DNA of 64,000 bases from Methanobacterium sp. (GTDB taxonomy: Archaea > Methanobacteriota > Methanobacteria > Methanobacteriales > Methanobacteriaceae), in the NCBI GenBank assembly GCA_018263005.1, contig JADFDH010000002.1, positions 248,001 through 312,000 on the forward strand, read 5' to 3'. Numbering within the stretch: position 1 is the first letter of the stretch; each line of letters begins with the position of its first letter. The notes below the pieces were generated by a model, which was not told where the DNA came from, did no database searches, and saw nothing but the letters and a program-made list of their open reading frames with translations. A program made the translations under genes and the position numbers. This document shows, in pieces, positions 54,720 to 63,931 of this stretch.

Positions 54720-56129
54720 ATGAAAATTGGGGGTATAACAGACTATAAATTTTTAATAATTTTATTTTTAAATTTACTTATCATATTTTCAGGCACAGTA
54801 TATGCTGCCGGGTTATCAGATTCACCGCAACCAAAATTTAAACATGATACTAGTAACTCAGGCCAATCTTCATACTCCGGTACTCCTGATAACAATCTTA
54901 AATGGAAATACCAGACAAATTGCTTGATCTGGTGTTCACCCGCAATCAATGAAGATGGAACAATATACATCGGCAGTGCTGATGAATATTTTTATGCCAT
55001 AGAACCTAATGGAGATCTTAAATGGAAATATCAAACCGGAGGGATCATAGACTCCAGCCCGGCAATTGCAGATGATGGGACCATATACTTCGGTAGCTGG
55101 GATGGTTATCTTTATGCTCTGAACCCTGACGGATCTCTTAAATGGAAATATAAGACTGCAAGAGAAGTAGCATCATCTCCTAATATTGCAACTTCCGGAA
55201 TAATATATTTTGGAAGTAGAGATGGGAACCTTTATGCATTAACATCAGATGGAAACTTAGAATGGAAATATCAGACTGGAGGATGGGTTGAAACAGGACC
55301 GGCAATCTCATCAGATGGGACCATATACTTCGGAAGTGAAGATAATTATCTTTATGCTTTAAACCCTGACGGATCTCTTAAATGGAAATACAAAACCGGT
55401 GATACAATAGAGTCCAGTCCGGCAATTGCAGATGATGGGACCATATACTTCGGTAGCTGGGATAATTATCTTTATGCTTTAAACCCAGATGGGTCTCTTA
55501 AATGGAAATTTGAAACAGGAAGTATGGTGGAAGCATCTCCTGCCATATGTGTGGATGGGACCATATACGTCGGCAGCACTGACCAATATTTTTATGCCTT
55601 AAACCCTGACGGGTCTCTTAAATGGAAATTTGAAACAGGATCCTTTATTATTAGTTCTGAAGATTTATCATGGGCATCGAACCTTAGTAAGGATGAATTC
55701 TTGAAATTAATTACTAAAATAGTCCCTGATTCCGTAGACTTATCTGCTATTGACTTAAAAAACTTTAAAATATCTCTTTCTGGAGCAGTATCATCTGCTG
55801 TAATTGATCTAGCTGGTAATGTCTATTTTGGAAGTTTAGACTCTTATTTCTATTCACTTACCAATGATGGTATTTTGAGATGGAAATTTAAAACTAAATA
55901 TCCTATACTTTCCTCACCAGCAATTGGTAATGACGGTACCATCTATTTTGGAAGTTTAGATAGTAATATCTATGCTATAGGTAAAAATAATTCATATAAT
56001 AATAAAACGTTCTCTGAAACAATGCAGGCTAACTACGTGCCTATGAAAGATACTGGATTATCTCTAATTCCTTTTTTGATGGCAGTAATATTTATTTTCG
56101 TTAGTTTTTCCATTAGAAACCAAAGATAA
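54720..56129 (+). CDS. secreted PQQ-like beta-propeller repeat protein
   Basis: A protein of about 469 aa. A signal peptide (FLIILFLNLLIIFSGTVYAA) is followed by about nine repeats of the type DGTIYFGSWDNYLYALNPDG with SLKWKYKTG, which form propeller blades. A non-repeat insert of about 65 residues (SNLSKDEFLKLITKIVPDSV region) separates the last blades. A C-terminal membrane anchor (LIPFLMAVIFIFVSFSI) holds it to the outside of the cell. GGGGGA before ATG 54720 favours this start over 54702. Probably an adhesin-like or binding surface protein. Confidence 0.88.
   Translation: MKIGGITDYKFLIILFLNLLIIFSGTVYAAGLSDSPQPKFKHDTSNSGQSSYSGTPDNNLKWKYQTNCLIWCSPAINEDGTIYIGSADEYFYAIEPNGDLKWKYQTGGIIDSSPAIADDGTIYFGSWDGYLYALNPDGSLKWKYKTAREVASSPNIATSGIIYFGSRDGNLYALTSDGNLEWKYQTGGWVETGPAISSDGTIYFGSEDNYLYALNPDGSLKWKYKTGDTIESSPAIADDGTIYFGSWDNYLYALNPDGSLKWKFETGSMVEASPAICVDGTIYVGSTDQYFYALNPDGSLKWKFETGSFIISSEDLSWASNLSKDEFLKLITKIVPDSVDLSAIDLKNFKISLSGAVSSAVIDLAGNVYFGSLDSYFYSLTNDGILRWKFKTKYPILSSPAIGNDGTIYFGSLDSNIYAIGKNNSYNNKTFSETMQANYVPMKDTGLSLIPFLMAVIFIFVSFSIRNQR
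54940..55640 (+). repeat. 120-bp DNA repeats encoding propeller blades
   Basis: GGGACCATATACTTCGG or close variants recur at a 120-base period (about 54957, 55077, 55197, 55318, 55438, 55558). AACCCTGACGG and CTTAAATGGAAAT are also repeated nearly without change. The identity at DNA level points to recent duplication or gene conversion. Confidence 0.8.
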
Positions 56130-56229
56130 ATCAGTCTTTAATGAAGTGGATAGCTCTATAAATTTGATTCATCCATATCCTCAACTATGAATGCGGAGTA
56201 GTTAAAATTTGTAATTATAAATCAAATCA

Positions 56230-57419
56230 TTATTCAACTGATATGAGCTGTTTTTCATTTCTTCCGAGCATAATATAGTATAGAACGATGTTTGCCAGTA
56301 TGATGATGGTGGTTATTGCATATAGGCTTCGAAATCCGAGTATGGGTACGAAGAATCCGAATATGTAAGGACCTACACCAAATCCCACATCAAAGAATAT
56401 AAAAAAGGTGGCGTTTGCCAGTCCTAATTTATGAGCCGGTGCTAGTTTTATAGCTATGGCTTGAGAAATGGATTGGATGTTACCATAACCCAGACCAAAA
56501 AATATTCCTGCCAGTAATAAAGTTATAAAAAGATTTGCCTGACTGTATATTAACATACCCGCAGCAAATATTAACATACAAGGATACATCACAATATTTG
56601 CACCTCTAGAATCAAGTAAACGGCCGGTTATGGGTCTAGAGATCAGTACAGTAATGGCGAACACGACAAAGAAGAAGCTGGCGGCTTCTAATAAATCGAT
56701 CTGCTCCGCATAGATTGATATGAAAGTGGTTACGCCTGAATAGGTATAGGCAATGATTAAGGCAATGATGGAAATAGGCAGCACCTAAACTCTAAGAAAT
56801 TGGTAACTTTAAATCTCCCTTCATATTTAATCTTCCCTTTTTCATGTGGGCCATACTCTGGTTCTTGAACTTGGAAGGACAGAAGAAGGCAAAATAGGGC
56901 TAATATTAGATTTAATATAAAAATTATATTGAAATCACTGTACTTTATTAACATGATGCCGATAAAAGGCCCTATCGCTGTTGCCAGCACTATACTCATA
57001 CTAAAATAACTTAATCCTTCTCCATATCTATGAATAGGAAGAATTCTGGCAATAATCGTTCCTATGGCTGTGGCTGCCACTCCGAAAGCAACCCCTTGTG
57101 AAAGTCTGATGATGATTAGCGATGTTAAATTATTGGACATCAAATAACATGCAGTGGTGATGGTAAAAAAGAAAATACCGATTATGAATATTTTCCTATT
57201 TCCTACATTGTCAATGATCCTTCCAGTTCCTAATCGGCCAAACAAAACTCCAATAACAAAGATTCCTGAAATAAGTCCGGCTACGCTTGCTGGAGCTTGA
57301 AATTTACTCACACAATACAATGCAATGGTGACCAGCAATAAATAAAATATTAAAGCTAGGAGAACATTTATCATTGACAGGATGATGAAATCTTTACTCC
57401 ATATTCTTTCTTCACTCAA
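56230..57419 (-). pseudogene. MFS transporter interrupted by a frameshift
   Basis: The N-terminal half, from TTG 57419 (GGTGA five bases upstream) or GTG 57428, has helices 1-6 and the MFS motif FGRLGTGRIIDNVGNRK; it ends out of frame after VTNFLEFR. The C-terminal half resumes with LPISIIALIIAYTYSGVTTF in another frame near 56790 and runs through helices 7-12 (ISRPITGRLLDSRGANIV) to 56230. The two halves make one normal 12-helix transporter of about 400 aa, so a single one-base change explains the break. It could also be a sequencing error. Confidence 0.8.
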
Positions 57420-57428
57420 AATAGTCAC

Positions 57429-58025
57429 CTAATAATAAATAACAATAAAGTATTGGGTCAAACGATTAACATAGCAGTATAAATTAGGGAGGGGAAATGT
57501 CTGATTTATAAATCATTGATTTAATATTGAAGACTCTTTTAATTCCCTGTAATTCATCTAGATCTTCTTTTTAACAGATTCCTCTCCATAGTGTAAGAGA
57601 TATTATTAGCTATTCCTGTTTCGAAATTGTTCTATGATACTAATTCTGTATTTTTATATAATTGGATATATTGAGATAGATATTGCTGATAAATGATGTG
57701 TTAGAAATGATAGATCTTTATTATTATATTCATATTAAAAAGCAGTTAAGGTAGCTAAGGAAAGTTCAGTTAATGGGATTTATCAAAATGAAAGATTTGG
57801 GTAACACCTTTAAAGGAATTAAGATTTCCTTCACCGATGCGATGTACCTTTTTGAATATAACACCGAAAAAACAGTCTGATAATTAAGAAGACATCTTAG
57901 ATAAACTAGGATTATAATTATCTTATCTTATTCCGTATTATAAAAAACAGGAAATTAAGGGGAATATAATTTTTACCCCTTTACTTTCTCTATTTTTTTC
58001 AGATGCTATTTCTGTTAGGTCTATT
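57429..58025. other. 597-base gap with one doubtful 30-codon ORF
   Basis: A plus-strand ATG at 57788 opens 30 codons (MKDLGNTFKGIKISFTDAMY then LFEYNTEKTV) to 57880, without ribosome site and without recognisable relation. GGGAGGGG at 57487-57494 precedes only a four-codon frame. The rest is AT-rich. It could be the remains of a lost gene next to two other decayed ones. Confidence 0.35.
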
Positions 58026-59240
58026 TTAATATCCGGTGGCTATCATATCGGATACGTCAACGATTTTGTTGCTGGCTGCAATAAGCACATATGCTGCAGC
58101 TCCTAATCCGTCGCCAAAGTGTTGGCTTGCATATTTGGTATAGCTCCAGTTTACCCAACCATTTCCGGTGTTTATTTGTACCCAGGAATGTCTGTACCAT
58201 ACTCCGGTACCGCCGCCTACGTATCCCATGATTCGGGCTGCTACGCCTGCTGCATTGAGTTTATTATATAACCATTGTGAGTCTGCCCAGCAATCACCAT
58301 AGCCCACTCTTTCCATGGCTGATGCACTGGATTGTCCCTGTATGTCTTTATATTTTGCCTCTGCATATCCGATTGAGTCTAGTATGGACTGGACTGAACT
58401 ACTATCGATAATTAGGCCACCACTACCGGTGCTCCATGCTGATACTGTTACATAGTTGGGTAATCGGCTGTTGGTTTTGTAGTAATTGAGTATTTTGGTT
58501 AAACTGTAGACCATTGTTTCATATTTCATTGTTCCCAGTGAACTGCTTACTGTGCTGGGTGCTTTGCCTGTGCTGGTTATGGTTGATAGTATATTTTTTG
58601 CAAGGGTCACGTATTCTGTTTTTGCTACTGATCCGCTGGTAACTGTTTCTGAAGTGCTGGTTGGGCTGGCCACTGTTTTGAGGGTAATTGATGATGTTAA
58701 GCCGCTGTTTATATTCACTATGTTTTGTGCTATTAATTGTAAGAATTGTGGAACTGTTATCTGATAACTGCCGATGGTTACGTAGTTAGGTAATCTGGAG
58801 TTGGTTCCTATGAAGGAATTAACCCTTTTTGCAGCGTCATTTATCTGGGCGCTGGTGAAGCTGGTCCCTGATGATGTACCTGCTGCGGGAGTTGTTGATC
58901 CGCTGGTGTTACCTGTGGTGGTTGTTGAGCCGTTACTTCCTCCCATGTAGGGTAAGAAATCGTTTATAGGGATTTTTTGACTTGATATAGTTACATAATT
59001 CGGTAATCGGTTGTTTGTTTCTATGAAAGTGTTAACACGATTGGCTGCATCTTCAATTTGAGCTGTTGTGTATGTATTTCCATTGATGGTTGTTTGATTT
59101 GTTTCTGTTGCAAAGGTGCAACCTGTTAATGTTATACATGAAATTAGCAATAAACTAAAAGCTAATATAATTCGTTTAATTTTACCGCCTCCGTGCCCTA
59201 AATTGAATTTAGGACTATAATTTGAACAAAACAATTTCAC
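58026..59240 (-). CDS. pseudomurein endoisopeptidase-like protein with three PMB repeats
   Basis: A protein of 404 aa (GTG 59240). It has a hydrophobic leader ending LLISCITLTGC, suggesting a lipoprotein-like anchor. Three pseudomurein-binding repeats of the NRLPNYVTI type follow (about residues 55-90, 130-165 and 215-275). The C-terminal transglutaminase-like cysteine peptidase has C318 in GYGDCWADSQW and H351 in RHSWVQINTG; the usual third residue reads as Asn in WVNWS. Such enzymes cut the pseudomurein peptide and may serve in wall turnover or lysis. A TATA box at 59251-59258 would start RNA inside the annotated N-terminus, and GGAGG at 59188-59192 points to an ATT codon at 59180 as possible start. 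Confidence 0.87.
   Translation of the reverse strand: MKLFCSNYSPKFNLGHGGGKIKRIILAFSLLLISCITLTGCTFATETNQTTINGNTYTTAQIEDAANRVNTFIETNNRLPNYVTISSQKIPINDFLPYMGGSNGSTTTTGNTSGSTTPAAGTSSGTSFTSAQINDAAKRVNSFIGTNSRLPNYVTIGSYQITVPQFLQLIAQNIVNINSGLTSSITLKTVASPTSTSETVTSGSVAKTEYVTLAKNILSTITSTGKAPSTVSSSLGTMKYETMVYSLTKILNYYKTNSRLPNYVTVSAWSTGSGGLIIDSSSVQSILDSIGYAEAKYKDIQGQSSASAMERVGYGDCWADSQWLYNKLNAAGVAARIMGYVGGGTGVWYRHSWVQINTGNGWVNWSYTKYASQHFGDGLGAAAYVLIAASNKIVDVSDMIATGY
59188..59192 (-). promoter_or_regulatory. ribosome binding site that argues against the GTG start
   Basis: GGAGG on the minus strand lies eight bases before an ATT codon at 59180 that would begin the signal peptide (IKRIILAFSLLL). No ATG, GTG or TTG stands at the right spacing in that frame. 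Confidence 0.5.
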
Positions 59241-59250
59241 TTTGTCATGT

Positions 59251-59258
59251 TATATAAA
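59251..59258 (-). promoter_or_regulatory. TATA box of the pseudomurein endoisopeptidase-like gene
   Basis: TTTATATA on the minus strand, preceded by purine-rich AAAACC (BRE position), is centred about 14 bases before the GTG at 59240. Archaeal TATA-to-start distance of about 25 bases puts the RNA 5' end near 59228. Confidence 0.55.
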
Positions 59259-59642
59259 GGTTTTGGTTTAATTCCCGAAAAACAGGGATTTCAGAGCTCT
59301 TTTTTAAATTTAAGACATTAATTGAAGTTTTCTTAAAGTTTAATCATGGTTGATCCTTCTTCATTGATGATTTTAACTATTGGAGGTATTTTAAACCTTT
59401 TTTTAGTAAAATAACCCTATCTAATGTTTTATTATCATATGTATCATCTATCTTAGTATAAAAATTATTCATTCTGTAATTTAAATCAATAAAAGAGCAT
59501 CATATAATTTTTAATATTGAATTTAAGTATTTTAAAATAAATAATATTAATTTAAGGCATTATAAATCCTTTAATATTATTTTTATTTAGAAATAACAAT
59601 TTTTTTTAACAGTATTTTTTCCATTTTTATCACGATATTAAT
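59259..59642. other. gap between the endoisopeptidase-like gene and Kae1-Bud32
   Basis: About 400 bases are AT-rich without a gene. A short inverted repeat (ATTCCCGAAAAACAGGGAT, about 59272-59290) and T-runs near 59590-59620 are the only structures. The T-runs lie downstream of the Kae1-Bud32 stop and may end its transcript. Confidence 0.4.
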
Positions 59643-61277
59643 TTATAGCTGATCACTGATATATCGTCTGCGGCCCTCGATTTCTTCTATTTTATTTAAT
59701 ACCTCCTGATAATCATCAGCTTCACGGTATCCTTCTAAAATTGACTGAAAACATTCTTCCGCTATATTATAATGTATGCCATTCAATGCCTTTTTAAACA
59801 CTAAAAGGTCTGTGCCTTTATCTTCGACCAGATCAGAGATTTTACCCAGACCGAAATCAATGAAGACCACTTCATCATCGTTGAGTATTAAATTTCCACT
59901 GGTCAGGTCACCATGTATTATACTGCAGTTGTGGAGTTGTGCTATTTTCTTACCAATCTTTTCACAGATCACCTTAATTTGTAATAGCTTAGATCTATCC
60001 AGGATATCTTTAACGGTGTATCCGGTGATCATTTCCATGGTGATGGAGTTATCCTTCTTATGGATGTCGAATATAAGCGGGGTGGCCACTCCACAAGTTT
60101 TTGCTAGGTGAAGCAGCTTTGCTTCACTTCTAGTTCTTTTCTTCCTTAATCCCTGGTCTATTTCTTTTATCCGGTAGTTTTTAGTAATCCTTTCTTTTAT
60201 AACCGTTTCATGTCCCAGCCATTGGCTTTGGTAGATGTTTGCTTCGGCACCTTTCTCCATAATCTCTGATGGTAATTTCAGATGTTTACTACTGGTTTTC
60301 ATCCAGGGCACGTCAACTTGGTCTGTACGGTATCGCTGGATAACTGTGGTGTCCTCTACTTTCTGTACCTGGCCATAATGAAACATCAACTGTCCCATCC
60401 AGGCGATCATAGCTCCGTTATCTCCACAGTATTTAAGGGGAGGCTGATAGAAGTCTGCATAATGCTCCTGGGCCATGATGGATATCATCTCATTCAGGCG
60501 CTTGTTTGCAGCCACACCACCACATAACATAATTCCCTGTTTTTTAGAGTGGGAAAGCGCTCTTTCAGTTATTTCGGTAACCATAGAGAAAGCTGTTTCC
60601 TGAAGACTATAACAAACATCCTCTAAAGATTCTCCACTTTCAAATCGCCGTATGGCTGCTGTTAATAGTCCGGAGAAGGATAAATCCATTCCTTTAACAG
60701 TATAGGGTAATTTAAGATAGTTATCAGATTTAAGAGCAAGTTCCTCAACTCTGGGACCGCCAGGATGGCCTAAATTAACGGATCGAGCAAATTGGTCCAG
60801 GCAATTTCCCAAGGCAATGTCCAGTGTTTCTCCAAAAACCCGATACCTTCCCCGGTCAAAGGCGATGATCTGACTGTTACCCCCACTAACATAAAGGGTA
60901 AGCGGATCATGAGCTCCGGTGGTTAGTCTGCCTATTTCCACATGGCCGATGCAATGATTAACCCCAATTATAGGTACTTTTAAAGATAGACTCAGGGATC
61001 GGGCTGTGGTGGCTATGGTACGAAGAGCAGGCCCTAATCCTGGTCCTCGGGAAAAGGCTATCAGGCCTATCTCACTTAATGGCAGATCAGATTTGTTCAG
61101 GGCTTCTTTTATCAGGGGGACGATGTTATTGGCATGATGTTCAGCAGCTTCTCTAGGATGTATACCTCCGCTTTCAGGTATAAGGGAGTTACCTACGGAT
61201 GCCAGTATCTCCCCGGAAGAATCAACAATTCCCACACCTGTTTTCTCTGCTGTACCCTCTAATCCTAAGCATATCAT
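59643..61277 (-). CDS. kae1-bud32: Kae1-Bud32 fusion: tRNA threonylcarbamoyl transferase and kinase
   Basis: A protein of about 544 aa. The Kae1 half (about 1-325) has ICLGLEGTAEKTGVGIV, metal-ligand histidines in VNHCIGHVEIG, YVSGGNSQI and GGVAANKRL. The Bud32 half (about 340-544) has EANIYQSQW, VIKERITKNYR with the ATP lysine, IIHGDLTSGNLIL and VFIDFGLGKIS. As part of the KEOPS complex it makes t6A at position 37 of tRNAs reading ANN codons. The fusion is usual in methanogens. ATG at 61277 matches the family start better than 61289. Confidence 0.95.
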   Translation of the reverse strand: MICLGLEGTAEKTGVGIVDSSGEILASVGNSLIPESGGIHPREAAEHHANNIVPLIKEALNKSDLPLSEIGLIAFSRGPGLGPALRTIATTARSLSLSLKVPIIGVNHCIGHVEIGRLTTGAHDPLTLYVSGGNSQIIAFDRGRYRVFGETLDIALGNCLDQFARSVNLGHPGGPRVEELALKSDNYLKLPYTVKGMDLSFSGLLTAAIRRFESGESLEDVCYSLQETAFSMVTEITERALSHSKKQGIMLCGGVAANKRLNEMISIMAQEHYADFYQPPLKYCGDNGAMIAWMGQLMFHYGQVQKVEDTTVIQRYRTDQVDVPWMKTSSKHLKLPSEIMEKGAEANIYQSQWLGHETVIKERITKNYRIKEIDQGLRKKRTRSEAKLLHLAKTCGVATPLIFDIHKKDNSITMEMITGYTVKDILDRSKLLQIKVICEKIGKKIAQLHNCSIIHGDLTSGNLILNDDEVVFIDFGLGKISDLVEDKGTDLLVFKKALNGIHYNIAEECFQSILEGYREADDYQEVLNKIEEIEGRRRYISDQL

Positions 61278-61462
61278 TATATTTCCCATCCCAGCCTATA
61301 TTCTATTTTAATAATAGTATAAGTGATATTAAGCACGAATAATTGATTTTATAATTTTAATATAAATAAGATGATTAATGTATAAGTTTTATGGGAAGTA
61401 TTTCTTATGATTTATATTTTCTATTAATTTGATTTCAATAAAATAAGAAGGTGTATCATAAT

Positions 61463-62527
61463 ATGAGCAACATCATCCGACAATTCGGCTCATCAGGAGA
61501 ACTACCATTACCTACCGATCCCCTGTTTTTATGTGTTATAGCTACTACGGAGACTTCTAATATTCCCGGCATAACTGGAGCCGGTGCATCGCCAGAATTA
61601 ACAGAATACACACCAGCGGCGGATGTGGAATTAATTGTCCATGGAAAACCACTCTGCCTACCGGAGATACCTCAAACCGTGGTAGAAGGATCATCCACAC
61701 CCACACCGGCTGTGATTACCAAGGCAGCATTGGAAATAGCAGATTTGCCCTTTTTAGTAGCTGATGCTGGTTCGGCAATTAAGCCGGACCTCCCATTTGT
61801 CAGCATAAACCATGAACCTGGGAAGGATATTCAGACGGGACGGGCGGTAATAAATGCTAAGCAGATTTTTAAACAGGGTAAAATTTTAGGTAAAGTCCTT
61901 TCTAAACTTACAGATCATCTTTTCATTGGTGAAAGCACCCCTGCCGGAACCACTACTGCCCTGGGTGTTTTGACCGCCATGGGCTATGATGTGAACTATA
62001 AAGTGAGTGGAAGCATGCCCTATAATCCCCATGATCTTAAGCAGAAGACGGTTGCTAATGGTTTGAAAGCTGCAGGAATAAAACCAGGTGAATTATCTGC
62101 TAATCCATTAAAAGCGGTGGAATTGGTTGGTGATCCTATGATTCCTGCTGTGGCGGGGATTGTAACTGGTAGTGATATACCAATCACACTTGCTGGAGGT
62201 ACTCAAATGACTGCGGTTTGCGCGGTTATTAAGGAAATCTTCCCGGAGTTTGAATGGGAAAATTTAAACATCACCACCACCATCTTCGTGGCTAAGGATG
62301 AAACTTCCGATATAAACTACATCTCCCATCAGATAGCTGATTATTCCATATTTGCAGTTGATCCTCATTTTGAAAGATCAAATCATCAGGGCCTGAAAAA
62401 CTATCTTAATGGATCAGTTAAGGAAGGAGTTGGAGCTGGAGGGGCTATGATGGCTGCTTTACTTAGTGGAATTTCCATGGATGATATCCGGAGGAGAACT
62501 GAAGAATTGTGTAATGAGATTTTTTAA
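61463..62527 (+). CDS. TIGR00303/CobT-like phosphoribosyltransferase family protein
   Basis: A protein of about 354 aa related to nicotinate mononucleotide:dimethylbenzimidazole phosphoribosyltransferase. Landmarks are TETSNIPGITGAGASPELTE near the N-terminus, GESTPAGTTTALGVLTAMGY, and the glycine-rich VKEGVGAGGAMMAALLSG at the end. Archaeal relatives activate the lower base of cobamides, which fits the cbiH, cbiG and cbiB genes 26-34 kb away. The ATG at 61463 follows AAGGTG; a GTG at 61451 overlaps that site. Substrate specificity is uncertain. Confidence 0.88.
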   Translation: MSNIIRQFGSSGELPLPTDPLFLCVIATTETSNIPGITGAGASPELTEYTPAADVELIVHGKPLCLPEIPQTVVEGSSTPTPAVITKAALEIADLPFLVADAGSAIKPDLPFVSINHEPGKDIQTGRAVINAKQIFKQGKILGKVLSKLTDHLFIGESTPAGTTTALGVLTAMGYDVNYKVSGSMPYNPHDLKQKTVANGLKAAGIKPGELSANPLKAVELVGDPMIPAVAGIVTGSDIPITLAGGTQMTAVCAVIKEIFPEFEWENLNITTTIFVAKDETSDINYISHQIADYSIFAVDPHFERSNHQGLKNYLNGSVKEGVGAGGAMMAALLSGISMDDIRRRTEELCNEIF

Positions 62528-62690
62528 AATTTTTCTTTTTACAACAAGGAATCATTTTCTATATAATATTATTTGTTCAATTATTTTAGAGTTAAGTTTA
62601 AATAGTAGGATGTTAGAATAATACAACATTGTGTTAGAAATATTTAACTTAAAGTTAAAAATTGATCACATATAATAAGTTAGTAAGTTG

Positions 62691-63251
62691 ATGAAAATGA
62701 AAGCGAAATACAATTACTTCTGGGGGTTACTGGGAATTCTCGGAATACTGGGATATGTATTGGAAAATCCAATATATTACGTGTTTTTTGTATTCTTCCT
62801 GTTCTTTATAAGCCCAGTAGAGAATAAAAAAATTAAAAAGCAAGATAAAGAATCCAGCATAGAAAGAGATTATAAATTATATAAAATTAGCATGTGGGGT
62901 GGTTCAGCAATCTTAATAGTAGATTCTCTTTACTTAATGGCTACTAAAACCATGAACGATTTAACAGTAATAGGTCTACTCATTGGTATAATTATCTATG
63001 TTTCCAGCTTCTTCGCATACATGGGAATGGAGAAAAAGTCAGCCGACGAACGACTCAGAAAAATAGGAACCCTCGCCGTAACCTGGTCATGGTACATCAC
63101 CCTAACATTCATAAGTTTCCTTCTAGTCACTATGTACTGGGCTCAGAGAATCCACGACCCCGTTGAATTAATGGGATTAACCATATTCGTCATGGTAACC
63201 ACCATGCTAATTGCAAACACCATTTTAAGATACCGGGGAGACATAGACTAA
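62691..63251 (+). CDS. DUF3796/DUF2178-like membrane protein
   Basis: A protein of about 186 aa with five to six membrane helices. The start (KYNYFWGLLGILGILGYVLE) resembles DUF3796, and the part after residue 115 (KSADERLRKIGTLAVTWSWY) resembles DUF2178. Such proteins are commonly paired with a small XRE repressor, as here (next gene, 17 bases downstream of the stop). The role may be sensing or auto-regulation; not known. The ATG at 62691 is tentative; ATG 62697 and TTG 62688 are alternatives. Confidence 0.78.
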   Translation: MKMKAKYNYFWGLLGILGILGYVLENPIYYVFFVFFLFFISPVENKKIKKQDKESSIERDYKLYKISMWGGSAILIVDSLYLMATKTMNDLTVIGLLIGIIIYVSSFFAYMGMEKKSADERLRKIGTLAVTWSWYITLTFISFLLVTMYWAQRIHDPVELMGLTIFVMVTTMLIANTILRYRGDID

Positions 63252-63268
63252 AGAGTTGGCTATTGAAT

Positions 63269-63463
63269 ATGAAAACCAGAATCAAAGAGTTCCGAGCCAA
63301 ATACAATCTTACACAAGCAGAACTAGCAAATAAGGTGGGTGTAAGAAGAGAAACCATCATATACTTAGAGAAAGGAAAATATAATCCCTCTTTAATATTA
63401 GCTCATAAAATTGCCCAGGAATTAAACGCTAAAATTGATGAAATATTTATTTTTGAGAATTAA
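63269..63463 (+). CDS. XRE-family helix-turn-helix regulator
   Basis: A 64-aa Cro/CI-type repressor: IKEFRAKYNLTQAELANKVG and RRETIIYLEKGKYNPSLILA are the classic helix-turn-helix, followed by HKIAQELNAKIDEIFIFE. ATG at 63269 is chosen over TTG 63263. It follows the membrane protein in one transcription unit and probably regulates that operon, a common arrangement in bacteria and archaea. Confidence 0.93.
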   Translation: MKTRIKEFRAKYNLTQAELANKVGVRRETIIYLEKGKYNPSLILAHKIAQELNAKIDEIFIFEN

Positions 63464-63590
63464 ATTTATTTTAAAGGACTAAAAAAAATTAAAAATATTA
63501 ATAAATGCTAAGAACTATCATAGACCATTGTAATAAAAGGAATATACCTATAAATGTGTATCAGTGTATTCTTAGGCATTTAATTTTTTC

Positions 63591-63806
63591 TTAAGTTGCG
63601 CTTGCCATTTGATAGGCATCATATGCTGCATATATAGCGAATATGAAACTTATTATACCTAGATAAATGAATACCATTGAGGTTAATGCTCCTAATATTA
63701 TTGCTATCACTAAAAATATTAATCCTTTCATCATTGAACCACAATAAAACTGCCCTAAACCAGGAATTATAAAGGATAATATCGCTGCTAATATTGCATT
63801 TGCCAT
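63591..63806 (-). CDS. TM2-like small membrane protein
   Basis: A 71-aa membrane protein with two to three helices and the TM2-like segment LSFIIPGLGQFYCGSMMKGL, conserved in many small membrane proteins of unknown role. ATG at 63806 follows AAGGAGGTG; the GTG at 63812 lies inside that site. Confidence 0.85.
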   Translation of the reverse strand: MANAILAAILSFIIPGLGQFYCGSMMKGLIFLVIAIILGALTSMVFIYLGIISFIFAIYAAYDAYQMASAT

Positions 63807-63931
63807 TTTCACACCTCCTTTGAATTTTTTACAATAGAATATATTTGAATAAATAATATAAATAATTTATCAATAATCATTTGAACAAATAATTCTTTAA
63901 TTGCTAAAATTACAATAAAAAAAGAAAAAAA

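Noticed and set aside
54940..55640. Period of 120 bases as a CRISPR or satellite
   Set aside because: The repeats are in frame and encode propeller blades.
56230..56784. C-terminal half of the MFS protein as an independent transporter
   Set aside because: It contains helices 7-12 only and continues the upstream half after one frame step.
57788..57880. 30-codon plus-strand ORF as a gene
   Set aside because: No ribosome site and no recognisable relation; kept only as a note in the gap.
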